The notes beneath the pieces were generated by a model that saw only the letters and a list, made by a program, of their open reading frames with translations, ran no database searches and had not been told where the DNA came from. The position numbers were made by a program, and so were the translations under genes. Below are positions 7,995 through 17,117 of a stretch of DNA of 43,647 bases, one piece after another. The DNA lies in the NCBI GenBank assembly GCA_944382845.1, contig CALWNN010000046.1, forward strand, positions 1-43,647, given 5' to 3'. This stretch comes from an uncultured Clostridia bacterium (lineage in GTDB: Bacteria > Bacillota > Clostridia > Oscillospirales > Ruminococcaceae). How positions within the stretch are numbered: the first letter of the stretch is position 1; every line of letters begins with the position of its first letter.

Positions 7995-8909
7995 ATGAAC
8001 GACAACATAACTCTTCTTGAAAAAAAAGCGGCTGAGCTTGGCTGTGAAATAATAAAAAATGAACCTCTTTCAAGACATACGACTTTTAAGATTGGCGGAA
8101 ATTGCAGACTGATGGTCGTGCCAAAAGATGAGCAAAGCTGCTGCGAACTTGTAAAGCAAGCAGAAGAGTGTAATATAGATTATTTTATTCTCGGGAACGG
8201 TTCAAATATACTTTGTTCTGATAATGGCTACGAGGGAGTAATATTTCTTATGTCAAAGCCTTTTGGGAAGGTTTATCTTGAAGACGAAAAAACAATCTGC
8301 GCAGGTTCTGGCGCATCTCTTGCAAAAGTCTGCCTTTATGCTTTGGAGAATAGTCTTACAGGACTTGAATTCGCATATGGAATTCCCGGAACCGTAGGAG
8401 GCGCTGTCTACATGAACGCAGGCGCTTACGGCGGTGAGATCGGCATGATAACAATCGAAGTAAGGGCTGTTGATAAAAATGGCAATATTCGCATACTCAA
8501 GCCCGACGAACTTGAATTTGGCTATAGAAAAAGTATTTTCCAGAGCAATGAGTTTGTGATTCTTTCGGCAAAATTCAAAATTAAAAAAGGGGATAGAGAA
8601 GATATTCTTGCAAAAATGAATGAGCTTATGGATAAAAGGCGTGACAAACAGCCTCTGGAATATCCGAATGCCGGCTCTACCTTTAAACGTCCCGAAGGTC
8701 AGTTTGCTGGAAAGCTTATCGAGGACTGTGGACTCAGAGGCTTTGAGATCGGCGGAGCACAGGTCTCAAGCAAACATTGTGGATTTATTATAAATAAGGG
8801 CAATGCCACATTTGATGATGTAATAAAGCTTATAGAACATATTAAGAAAACAGTTTTACAACAGACAGGATATCATCTTGAGTGCGAGGTCAGGATACTC
8901 GGGTCATAA
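7995..8909 (+). CDS. murB: UDP-N-acetylenolpyruvoylglucosamine reductase
   Basis: A 304-residue FAD enzyme that reduces UDP-GlcNAc-enolpyruvate to UDP-MurNAc in peptidoglycan precursor synthesis. FAD-binding motifs are RHTTFKIGG, FILGNGSNIL and GIPGTVGGAVYMNAGAYGGE. GYRKSIFQ and the catalytic serine region NAGSTFKRP follow, then CGLRGFEIGGAQVSSKHCGF. The serine loop and the length point to a type II MurB. ATG 7995, about 10 nt after GAAAGG, is preferred; the in-frame TTG 7986 lies on the ribosome site. Confidence 0.96.
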   Translation: MNDNITLLEKKAAELGCEIIKNEPLSRHTTFKIGGNCRLMVVPKDEQSCCELVKQAEECNIDYFILGNGSNILCSDNGYEGVIFLMSKPFGKVYLEDEKTICAGSGASLAKVCLYALENSLTGLEFAYGIPGTVGGAVYMNAGAYGGEIGMITIEVRAVDKNGNIRILKPDELEFGYRKSIFQSNEFVILSAKFKIKKGDREDILAKMNELMDKRRDKQPLEYPNAGSTFKRPEGQFAGKLIEDCGLRGFEIGGAQVSSKHCGFIINKGNATFDDVIKLIEHIKKTVLQQTGYHLECEVRILGS

Positions 8910-8923
8910 AAGGAGTGAAAAAT

Positions 8924-9784
8924 ATGGAGTTTGTTATAGTTACAGGTATGTCGGGAAGCGGAAAATCAAGTGCTGTAGACGTTCTTGAGGATATTGGTTA
9001 CTACTGTATCGACAATATGCCTCCTGAACTTATACCTACATTTGCTAACATATGCACAAAGTCCGAGGGTAAAATAACAAAAGTAGCTTTTGTTGTTGAT
9101 ATAAGAGGTGGAGACCTTTTTTTAAAGCTTACAGATACGATAAACGAACTCAAGGCTAATAATCTCAGCATAAAGATACTGTTTCTTGATTCAAGCGATG
9201 ATGTAATTGTAAGAAGATATAAAGAAACACGCCGTAAGCATCCTCTTGACGAAGTTTCATACGGAAATATCAGACGTGCAATTGCCACTGAAAGAGAAAT
9301 GCTTTCGGGAGTAAAGGAATATGCAGATTATTACATCGATACCTCATATACGTCAGCTATACAATTTAAACAGCGTATCTATGACATTTTTCTTGAAGAC
9401 AATAGCGATTATATGCATATAGACGTTGTTTCCTTCGGATTTAAGTATGGCTATTACGGAGAAGCCGACCTTGTATTTGATGTAAGATGCCTTCCAAATC
9501 CATTTTATATTCCGGAGCTTAAAAACAAGACTGGACTTCAATCAGAAGTTTCTGAATACGTTTTGCAGTTTGATGATGCTAAAAAGCTTCTTTCAAAACT
9601 TGAAGACCTTGTTGACTTTCTTATTCCGCTCTACAAGAAAGAGGGAAAATCTCAACTTGTTATAGCCTTTGGCTGTACCGGAGGAAAGCACAGATCGGTT
9701 ACTTTTGCAGAGGCTTTATCGAAGCATTTAAGCGATGAAAATATGAAAATAAGAATTACTCACAGAGATATTGAAAAGAAATAG
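8924..9784 (+). CDS. rapZ: RNase adapter / nucleotide-binding protein RapZ (YvcJ)
   Basis: A 286-residue P-loop protein. The Walker A loop is GMSGSGKS near the N-terminus, followed by GYYCIDNMPPEL, FVVDIRGG, the RRYKETRRKHPL stretch and a C-terminal domain with FGCTGGKHRSV. In E. coli RapZ is an adapter directing RNase E to GlmZ RNA. In Firmicutes the YvcJ relative is tied to competence and has nucleotide-binding activity. AAAGGAG about 6 nt before ATG 8924 supports this start. It is followed by whiA after 14 nt. The yvcK/glmR gene that often lies between rapZ and whiA is absent here. Confidence 0.95.
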   Translation: MEFVIVTGMSGSGKSSAVDVLEDIGYYCIDNMPPELIPTFANICTKSEGKITKVAFVVDIRGGDLFLKLTDTINELKANNLSIKILFLDSSDDVIVRRYKETRRKHPLDEVSYGNIRRAIATEREMLSGVKEYADYYIDTSYTSAIQFKQRIYDIFLEDNSDYMHIDVVSFGFKYGYYGEADLVFDVRCLPNPFYIPELKNKTGLQSEVSEYVLQFDDAKKLLSKLEDLVDFLIPLYKKEGKSQLVIAFGCTGGKHRSVTFAEALSKHLSDENMKIRITHRDIEKK

Positions 9785-9798
9785 AAAGGAAATTTCCC

Positions 9799-10713
9799 AT
9801 GCAGTCTTTTTCATCAGCTGTAAAAGATGAAATACTTGACGGAATAAATTCCAGACCCAAAGCAGATTCCTGTTTTATGGGTCTGCTTTATGCCTGTAAA
9901 CACTTTGAAATAAGCGGAATAAACTTTGTTACGGAAAACAAGAGAACAGCGGATTTCTTCTCCCGTTCCTGCAAGGATATTTCAGGATATGAAACGGAGT
10001 TTTTTGAACTGAAGAAATCAAGTTCGACTGTTTATTCTGCTGAGCTTTCCAAAGACACTGCAAAAAAGATATTCTCTTATTTTAATATTCCGGAAAATTA
10101 TAAAGAAACAGGCTATAAAAACGCACCGATACCGAAAAGAAAGCTTCTTCCTCAGTTTATAGGTGGAATGTTTCTTTCCTGTGGAAGCCTAACCGACCCG
10201 AATAAGGATTACCATATGGAGTTTGTATTCCATTCTATGGATATATGCAACTTGTTGGGTATTATTTTAATTGATAACTATAATATTCTCCCCAAACAGA
10301 CAGAGCGTAAAAGATCTCAGGTGGTGTATATTAAGGAAAGCGAAAATATTGAGGACATGCTTACTCTTATGGGCGCTCAGAAAAGTGCAATTGAAATAAT
10401 GAACATAAAAATTTACAAGGACATAAGAAATAAGATAAACCGGGCTGTAAACTGCGATAGCGCTAATATTGAGAAAACTCTCCGCGCAGCAGAAAAACAA
10501 ATAGAGGATATTGAACTTATTGAAAAAACAATAGGACTTGATGAACTTCCTGATGACTTGAGAGAGATCGCCGAGGTAAGACTTGAAAACCCGGACTTTA
10601 ATCTTAAAGAACTCGGACAGGCTTTATCTTCTCCCATTTCAAGATCCGGAGCAAACCACAGAATGGAACGTATAAAGAAAACTGCGGAAGAGATAAGAAA
10701 AAAACAGGGTTAA
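9799..10713 (+). CDS. whiA: DNA-binding protein WhiA
   Basis: A 304-residue protein with an N-terminal LAGLIDADG-like region and a C-terminal helix-turn-helix (NLKELGQALSSPISRSGANH, about residues 271-290). WhiA is needed for sporulation septation in Streptomyces and affects division and chromosome segregation in B. subtilis. AGAAAGGAAA before ATG 9799 is the ribosome site. The homing-endonuclease-like fold has no nuclease role in this family. It ends 20 nt before dnaE. Confidence 0.95.
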   Translation: MQSFSSAVKDEILDGINSRPKADSCFMGLLYACKHFEISGINFVTENKRTADFFSRSCKDISGYETEFFELKKSSSTVYSAELSKDTAKKIFSYFNIPENYKETGYKNAPIPKRKLLPQFIGGMFLSCGSLTDPNKDYHMEFVFHSMDICNLLGIILIDNYNILPKQTERKRSQVVYIKESENIEDMLTLMGAQKSAIEIMNIKIYKDIRNKINRAVNCDSANIEKTLRAAEKQIEDIELIEKTIGLDELPDDLREIAEVRLENPDFNLKELGQALSSPISRSGANHRMERIKKTAEEIRKKQG

Positions 10714-10733
10714 ATGAAAAAGGAGGAATTTAG

Positions 10734-13700
10734 ATGAGTGAAAATGGATTTGTGCATCTTCATGTTCATACTGAATATTCTATCCTTGACGGAGCCTGCC
10801 GTCTTGACGATCTTGTAAAAAGAGTAAAAGAGCTTGGTCAGAAGGCTGTTGCTGTTACGGATCACGGAAATATGTACGCCGCTGTGGAGTTTTACGACAG
10901 ATGTAAAGCTCATGGCATAAAGGCGATAATAGGATGTGAGATGTACGTTGCTCCAAGAACAAGATTTGATAAGCAGGCAGGAATAGATTCTCATCCGTAT
11001 CATCTTGTGCTGCTCTGTAAAAACGAAATAGGCTATAAAAACCTTACGAAACTCGTAACTCTCGGCTATACCGAGGGGTTTTATTCAAAGCCGAGAGTGG
11101 ATATAGACTGTCTGAAAAAGTATTCAGACGGTCTTATCTGCCTTTCAGCCTGTCTTGCCGGTGAAGTGGCAAGAAAACTTTCCAACGATGATTACGAGGG
11201 AGCTAAGCAGACTGCTATTCTTTATAATTCTGTTTTCGGACAGGGAAACTACTATATTGAGATTCAGAATCATATTTTTGCCGACCAGCAGAGGATCATT
11301 CCCCTTCAGATAAGACTTTCACGTGAAACAGGCATACCCCTCTGCGCAACAAATGATGCACACTATATTGACAAGTCAGACGCAAGGGCTCAGTTTGTCC
11401 TTATGTGTATTTCAACAGGAAAAACAGTTGATGATAAGGACGCAATGAGATTTCCAACTGACGAATTTTATATTAAATCGGAAGATGAAATGCTGGAGCT
11501 TTTTTCCGGTTGCAAAGAGGCGGTCTATAATACCGCTAAGATAGCTGATATGTGCAATTTTGATTTTGAATTTGGTAATACGAAGTTGCCGTATTTTCAC
11601 ATTGACGGAGTGGACAATAATGAAAAATTCCTTCGTGAAATGTGCCGCAAGGGTCTTGTAAAAAGATATGGCACTCCTACAAAGGAAGCTTCAGACCGCC
11701 TTGAATATGAACTTGACGTTATAACAAATATGGGTTATACAGACTATTATCTTATAGTGTGGGATTTTATAAACTACGCAAAAAAACATGATATCCCCGT
11801 AGGACCGGGAAGAGGATCCGGAGCCGGAAGTCTTTGCGCATATTGTATTGGCATAACAAATATAGATCCACTCAAATATAATTTGCTTTTTGAAAGATTT
11901 TTAAATCCTGAAAGAGTCAGTATGCCTGATTTTGACATAGATTTTTGTATTGACGGCAGACAACAGGTAATAGATTATGTTACTTCAAAATACGGCAGCG
12001 ACCACGTTTCACTGATTGTCACTTTCGGAACACTAAAAGCGAGGGCTGCCATTCGCGATGTTGCAAGAGCAATGGCTCTGCCTTACAGCCTTGCTGATAC
12101 TGTTGCCAAGCTTGTTCCGAGAGAGAATAATATAACTCTTGAAAAAGCTGTTGAAACATCCCCTGATCTTAAAAAGCTTGCGTCGGATGACAGCAGGATC
12201 AGAGAACTGCTGGAAATGGCAAAAAAGGTAGAGGGAATGCCAAGAAACTGTTCAACTCACGCAGCAGGTGTTGTTATTACAAAAGACCCTGTGTCAGACT
12301 ATGTTCCGTTGCAGAAAAACGACGATCAGGTAGTTACTCAGTATACAATGACTGTTTTGGAAAGACTGGGGTTGTTAAAAATTGACTTTCTGGGACTTAG
12401 AAATTTGACAGTTATCCATAATTGTGAACTTGCAGTCAGAAAGAAATATGATTCTGATTTTAAGATCGATAATATTCCATATGACGACAAGGAAGTTTTC
12501 AATATGCTTTCTTCGGGAGATACTTACGGAGTTTTTCAGCTTGAAAGCGAAGGCATGACTGCAACTATCATGCGCCTTCAGCCTGTGGGAATAGAAGATA
12601 TTATCGCTGTTATATCCCTTTACAGACCCGGACCCATGGACTCTATCCCCACGTATATCGCAAACAGACATGATCCAAAAAAGATAACATATAAAACTCC
12701 GTTGTTAAAGGATATTCTTGAAGTAACATATGGCTGTATTGTTTATCAGGAACAGGTAATGCAGATATTCAGGACTCTGGCAGGATATTCTTATGGCAGA
12801 GCTGACGTTGTAAGAAGAGCAATGGCAAAGAAAAAGCACAGTGTTCTTGAAAACGAAAGAAAAGCTTTTGTTTACGGTTCAAAAAATGATGATGGAACCG
12901 TAAACTGCGTTGGCGCTGTTGCAAATGGAGTTGACGAAAAAACTGCCAACGAGATTTTTGACGAGATGTCATCTTTTGCGTCATATGCGTTCAATAAATC
13001 TCATGCTGCGGCCTACGCAACGGTTGCTTACCAGACCGCATATTTAAAATGTCATTATCATCAGGACTATATGGCGGCTCTTATGAATTCTGTTATCGGA
13101 GAGGGTACAGGAAAGCTTGCCGAATACTGTGCAAATTGTCGCAAAAATGGAATACCTATTCTTGGCGTTGATATAAACAAGTCGGAAATGGGATTTATTT
13201 CCGAGGGGGATTCTATAAGATTCGCACTTCTTGCAATTAAATCTTTAGGCTCCAACGCAATCGAGGCAATTATAAAAGAACGTAATTTAAACGGATATTT
13301 TCATAGCTTTGGTGATTTCTGCAATAGATGTGCCGGAAAGGACATTAACGCAAGAGCTGTGGAAGCGCTTATAAAAAGCGGAGCTTTTGACTGTTTTCCG
13401 GAAAACAGACGGCAGATGCTTCTTAATTATGAAAAGGTTCTTTCAGGGGTCGCTCATGAAAAAAGAAGCGAGGTTTCGGGGCAAATAGATCTATTTGAAG
13501 AAAATCCTACCCAAAGCGCTGATATTTTAACTCTTCCCTACGCAGAGGAGTTTGATAAGGCTACTCTTCTTGAATTTGAAAAGGAAGCGGCAGGTATTTA
13601 TATCTCCGGTCATCCTCTCGAAGATTATTCGGCTCTATTAGCGGCTTTATGTTATGAAAAAATTTCACAACTGACCGAACGTGATAGCAGCGATAACTAT

Positions 13701-14222
13701 AAGGTGGAAGATAACCATACTGTTAATATCCTCGCTCTTATAAGAAGTAAAAAGCTATTTACAACAAAAAAAGGCGACAGAATGTTTTTTGTGAATATTG
13801 AGGATGAAACAGGCGAGATGGAAGTGATTGTTTTTCCGTCATTGTACAAGAAATTTGATTCAGTCACATCCAAGGGAAGTATTATTGAAATCAAGGGTCA
13901 CGTATCTATTAAAGACGATGAAGTAAAAATAATTGCAGATGATGTCTGTGGTGTAGAAAAATTTATTGACAATATAAAAGACAACACTATTTTTGTTAAA
14001 GCATTTTCAAATGACAAGGAAAAACTAAAAAAACTTAAGGACTTTGTACAGAGCCATAATTCTGAAAACGGAAAAGGCAGGCTTTTGGTTTATCTGTCTG
14101 ATATAAAGAAAACAATTTCTTTTAAAGAAGCTCAGAGCTTTGATATCAGTGAAAAAACAGTTTCCGAGCTTATGAAAATGTTTTCGAAGGAAAATGTCTT
14201 GTTTGCGAAAAAGAAAGGATAA
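10734..14222 (+). CDS. dnaE: DNA polymerase III alpha subunit (DnaE)
   Basis: A 1162-residue C-family replicative polymerase. Order: PHP domain starting at HLHVHTEYSILDGA (8-21), the palm with PGRGSGAGS and the two aspartates of MPDFDIDFCIDG (near residues 397-408), the fingers with RPGPMDSIPTY, the tandem HhH region, and the C-terminal OB fold (VNILALIRSKK onward). Length fits DnaE1/DnaE3-type enzymes. AAAGGAGG sits about 7 nt before ATG 10734. In Firmicutes DnaE usually extends primers for PolC. No polC is in the window, so its exact share of replication cannot be judged here. Confidence 0.97.
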   Translation: MSENGFVHLHVHTEYSILDGACRLDDLVKRVKELGQKAVAVTDHGNMYAAVEFYDRCKAHGIKAIIGCEMYVAPRTRFDKQAGIDSHPYHLVLLCKNEIGYKNLTKLVTLGYTEGFYSKPRVDIDCLKKYSDGLICLSACLAGEVARKLSNDDYEGAKQTAILYNSVFGQGNYYIEIQNHIFADQQRIIPLQIRLSRETGIPLCATNDAHYIDKSDARAQFVLMCISTGKTVDDKDAMRFPTDEFYIKSEDEMLELFSGCKEAVYNTAKIADMCNFDFEFGNTKLPYFHIDGVDNNEKFLREMCRKGLVKRYGTPTKEASDRLEYELDVITNMGYTDYYLIVWDFINYAKKHDIPVGPGRGSGAGSLCAYCIGITNIDPLKYNLLFERFLNPERVSMPDFDIDFCIDGRQQVIDYVTSKYGSDHVSLIVTFGTLKARAAIRDVARAMALPYSLADTVAKLVPRENNITLEKAVETSPDLKKLASDDSRIRELLEMAKKVEGMPRNCSTHAAGVVITKDPVSDYVPLQKNDDQVVTQYTMTVLERLGLLKIDFLGLRNLTVIHNCELAVRKKYDSDFKIDNIPYDDKEVFNMLSSGDTYGVFQLESEGMTATIMRLQPVGIEDIIAVISLYRPGPMDSIPTYIANRHDPKKITYKTPLLKDILEVTYGCIVYQEQVMQIFRTLAGYSYGRADVVRRAMAKKKHSVLENERKAFVYGSKNDDGTVNCVGAVANGVDEKTANEIFDEMSSFASYAFNKSHAAAYATVAYQTAYLKCHYHQDYMAALMNSVIGEGTGKLAEYCANCRKNGIPILGVDINKSEMGFISEGDSIRFALLAIKSLGSNAIEAIIKERNLNGYFHSFGDFCNRCAGKDINARAVEALIKSGAFDCFPENRRQMLLNYEKVLSGVAHEKRSEVSGQIDLFEENPTQSADILTLPYAEEFDKATLLEFEKEAAGIYISGHPLEDYSALLAALCYEKISQLTERDSSDNYKVEDNHTVNILALIRSKKLFTTKKGDRMFFVNIEDETGEMEVIVFPSLYKKFDSVTSKGSIIEIKGHVSIKDDEVKIIADDVCGVEKFIDNIKDNTIFVKAFSNDKEKLKKLKDFVQSHNSENGKGRLLVYLSDIKKTISFKEAQSFDISEKTVSELMKMFSKENVLFAKKKG

Positions 14223-14228
14223 TATATT

Positions 14229-14396
14229 ATGCCAACGGTGATATATAAAGTAAAACTAATAGACGGAGATTACGCTTATCTTGCAAATGTAAAAAACGGA
14301 GAGGAAATACTTGTGGCAAGGGCACTTCTTCCCGAGGAAACCGATGAGGGAATGAATCTTTTGTGGAAAAATTTTGAATATTCAGTTTTGGAGTAA
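14229..14396 (+). CDS. Small unknown protein downstream of dnaE
   Basis: A 55-residue frame, MPTVIYKVKLIDGDYAYL at the start and NFEYSVLE at the end, begins 6 nt after the dnaE stop, with AAAGGA at 14214-14219 inside the dnaE end. Codon use resembles its neighbours. It is acidic, has no membrane segment or cysteine pair, and looks like a small beta-rich domain. Spacing suggests it is translated with dnaE. Function unknown. Confidence 0.65.
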   Translation: MPTVIYKVKLIDGDYAYLANVKNGEEILVARALLPEETDEGMNLLWKNFEYSVLE

Positions 14397-14436
14397 AGCA
14401 AAATATGATGTTCTGATGAAAATTTTCAATAACCTA

Positions 14437-14465
14437 TGGAAATTTCTTTCCTAATATGATATAAT
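14437..14465 (+). promoter_or_regulatory. Promoter of the yfmF-yfmH-lgt-folD run
   Basis: TATAAT at 14460-14465 with a weak -35 TGGAAA at 14437-14442 (17-bp spacer), 55 bp before the yfmF start. The spacer 14397-14520 holds nothing else. Confidence 0.5.
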
Positions 14466-14520
14466 AATATTTGTGTTTTAAAAATTGTATTATCAAATTA
14501 AAAGAATAGGAGTTGTGAGA

Positions 14521-15801
14521 ATGCCTGTTGAGTATAAAAGAACAGTTATAGGCGATGGAATAGGACTTTCTGTAATAAAGGATAAAAAGTTCAAGACAAA
14601 TTCCGTTGCTATAAGATTTATAGACGAACTGTGTGAAAGCAAAGCCGCGGCAAATTCTCTTATCAGCGGAGTGCTTGTTTCATCAAATGAAAAATACCCC
14701 TCGAAAAAAGAACTGAGCAAAGCCTTAAGCTCACTTTATGGGGCTGATATTATCTCCTCAAAAAGTAAGATAGCAAACGGTCAGATTATCACTATCGGAG
14801 TAAGTTGTATCCGTGACGATTACGCAATTTACGGTGAAAAGATCACCTCCGAAACGGTAAGGTTACTTCTTGATTGTATTTTCCGCCCGGTAATTGAGGA
14901 CGGAGGGTTTGCGAAAAAAGAATTTGAAATCAGAAAGCGTGAACTTGTTGAGGATATAGAAGCTCTTATCAATGATAAAAGGGGGTATGCCGTAGACAAG
15001 ACCCTCAAGACTGCTTTTGAGGGTGAGAACTTTGCAGTTGATGTAAACGGAACGGTTGAAAGCGTGTCCGCTCTCGATATAGTGGGTGTTTATAAGCGTT
15101 ATAAGGAGCTTTTAAAGACTGCTGCAATTGAAATAACATTTGCCGGCGGAGGAGATTTTGATGAAGCGATAGCTCTTGTAACAGATGCATTTGCTTCAAT
15201 TGAAAGAAACTATAATGATAAATGGTCATTTTATGATAAATCTCCTCTTAAACCCGAATTACGTAAAGTGACAGAACAGCTTGACGTCAACCAAAGCAAA
15301 ATGGTTATGGTATATAAGGGCGGAAGCGACGACTTATATGTAAATAAGCTTACTTCTGCCATTCTGGGCGGAACTGCCTTTTCAAAGCTGTTTACAAATG
15401 TAAGAGAAAAAATGAGCCTTTGCTATTACTGCGCTGCGAGAATAATTGACGGTAAGGGCGCACTTGTTATTGACAGCGGTGTTGACAGGAAAAATGTCGG
15501 ACTTGCAAAGGAAGCTATAAATAAAGAACTTGAAAAAATTGCTCAGGGAGAAATAACCGATGAGGAGATAGCAAATACAAAGCTTGTCATGTGCGGAAAT
15601 AACCGCTCCACATATGACTATGTAAACGCCCTTTCTTCGTGGTATTTCACAATGTTTTTAAGAGGAGAGATCTACTCTTATGAGCAGATGATGGAAAAAA
15701 TCAATTCCATTACAAAAGAAGAAATAATAAATTGTGCTGAAAGCTATAAGCTTGATACTGTGTATCTTCTTGAAAATTCTGATAAGGGAGGTAATGAATA
15801 A
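14521..15801 (+). CDS. yfmF: M16 family protein, YfmF type (probably catalytically inactive subunit)
   Basis: About 426 residues of the insulinase-like M16 fold. The zinc motif HxxEH is missing; where the partner has AHFLEHKLFE this protein has a stretch around NSLISGVLVSSNEKYPSKK. Such pairs of an inactive and an active M16 chain are typical. Relatives in B. subtilis (YmfF/YmfH) are needed for the 5-aminopentanol modification of elongation factor P. ATG 14521 with AGGAG at 14508-14512 is a better start than the upstream in-frame codon at 14485. Its stop overlaps the next start as TAATG. Confidence 0.88.
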   Translation: MPVEYKRTVIGDGIGLSVIKDKKFKTNSVAIRFIDELCESKAAANSLISGVLVSSNEKYPSKKELSKALSSLYGADIISSKSKIANGQIITIGVSCIRDDYAIYGEKITSETVRLLLDCIFRPVIEDGGFAKKEFEIRKRELVEDIEALINDKRGYAVDKTLKTAFEGENFAVDVNGTVESVSALDIVGVYKRYKELLKTAAIEITFAGGGDFDEAIALVTDAFASIERNYNDKWSFYDKSPLKPELRKVTEQLDVNQSKMVMVYKGGSDDLYVNKLTSAILGGTAFSKLFTNVREKMSLCYYCAARIIDGKGALVIDSGVDRKNVGLAKEAINKELEKIAQGEITDEEIANTKLVMCGNNRSTYDYVNALSSWYFTMFLRGEIYSYEQMMEKINSITKEEIINCAESYKLDTVYLLENSDKGGNE

Positions 15802-17084
15802 TGACCCGCCAGAAGAAAATTATCAGAAATGAAAGGCTTGGGGAGGAGTATACCTATGTTAAACACCCCTCCGGACTTGATATCTATATATGGAAAAAAG
15901 AAGGCTTTTCAACAACAGACGCATACTTCGGAACAAAATACGGTTCTATAAACACACGCTTTAAAACAAAGGATGACGAGGATTTTGTTGACGTGCCGGA
16001 GGGAATTGCTCATTTTCTTGAACATAAGCTGTTTGAAAATGAGGATTGTGATGTTTTCGATCTTTACGCTAAAACAGGTGCTAATGCAAACGCTTATACT
16101 TCGTTTGATCAGACTGTTTATCTTTTTAACTGCTCAGATAAGTACCTCGAGTCACTTCATATTCTTCTTTCCTTTGTTCAGAAACCATATTTTACTCAGG
16201 AAACAGTTGACAAGGAACAAGGGATTATCGGTCAGGAAATAAAAATGTGTCAGGATAGTCCTGACAGAGAGGCATATATAAAGCTTCTCGGATGTTTGTA
16301 TAAAAATCATCCTGTTAAAGTAGATATCGCAGGAACTGTAGAATCAATTGCAAAAATTGACGCAGACCTTCTTTACAGATGCTATCGCACTTTTTATAAT
16401 CTTAACAATATGGCGCTTTGCGTCGCTGGTAATGTTGATGTTGACGATATATTAAAGGTTTGCGATGAGGAGCTTATACCGTGCAGCGACATGAACCTTG
16501 AAACTGAATTTCCCGATGAGCCGGCAGAAGTTGCAAAGAAAGAAACGGTAAAACAAATGGCAGTTTCAACGCCCATTTTCTATATCGGAATAAAATGTCC
16601 GCCTAAAAAGGGTAAAGAGCTTTTGAAGGCTGCGGTATGCTGTGACTTCATTATGTCTCTGCTTATGGGGCAATCATCCGACTTTTATAATTCTCTTATG
16701 GCAGACGGACTTATAAATTCTCAGTTCGGAACAGAGGTTTTCTATGGAGACGGATATTTTACCTGTATATGCGGCGGAGAGTCCAAGGATCCGAGAAAGG
16801 TTATGGAGCGTATAAAAGACGAGATCGAAAGAGTTAAAAGAGACGGCTTTGATAAAGAACTTTTTGAAATATTAAAGAAATCGAAGTACGGAGTTAACTT
16901 AAAAGCGCTCGAAAGCTCCGAAACCTGCACGGCAATGATGCTTGTAGCTGCGTTTCTCGGATTTGAGGCGTTTGACGAAATGGAATGTATAGCAAATACA
17001 ACTATTGACGACCTGAAAAAGGTTTTCAATGAGCATTTCAATACAGATAATATGTCTATATCAATAGTTGAACCGTTTTCGTGA
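15801..17084 (+). CDS. yfmH: M16 family metallopeptidase, YfmH type (active subunit)
   Basis: A 427-residue M16 protein with an intact zinc site: HFLEH in GIAHFLEHKLFENEDC, then DKEQGIIGQEI with the third ligand glutamate, and the family's NANAYTSFDQTVYLF. It is expected to pair with the upstream YfmF-type protein through TAATG-coupled translation. The pair is annotated in many Firmicutes as associated with EF-P modification; the peptide substrate is not known. The C-terminal domain is the usual non-catalytic M16 repeat. Confidence 0.92.
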   Translation: MTRQKKIIRNERLGEEYTYVKHPSGLDIYIWKKEGFSTTDAYFGTKYGSINTRFKTKDDEDFVDVPEGIAHFLEHKLFENEDCDVFDLYAKTGANANAYTSFDQTVYLFNCSDKYLESLHILLSFVQKPYFTQETVDKEQGIIGQEIKMCQDSPDREAYIKLLGCLYKNHPVKVDIAGTVESIAKIDADLLYRCYRTFYNLNNMALCVAGNVDVDDILKVCDEELIPCSDMNLETEFPDEPAEVAKKETVKQMAVSTPIFYIGIKCPPKKGKELLKAAVCCDFIMSLLMGQSSDFYNSLMADGLINSQFGTEVFYGDGYFTCICGGESKDPRKVMERIKDEIERVKRDGFDKELFEILKKSKYGVNLKALESSETCTAMMLVAAFLGFEAFDEMECIANTTIDDLKKVFNEHFNTDNMSISIVEPFS

Positions 17085-17117
17085 TATAAGACACATTAGG
17101 GAAAGGACTTAAAAAAA

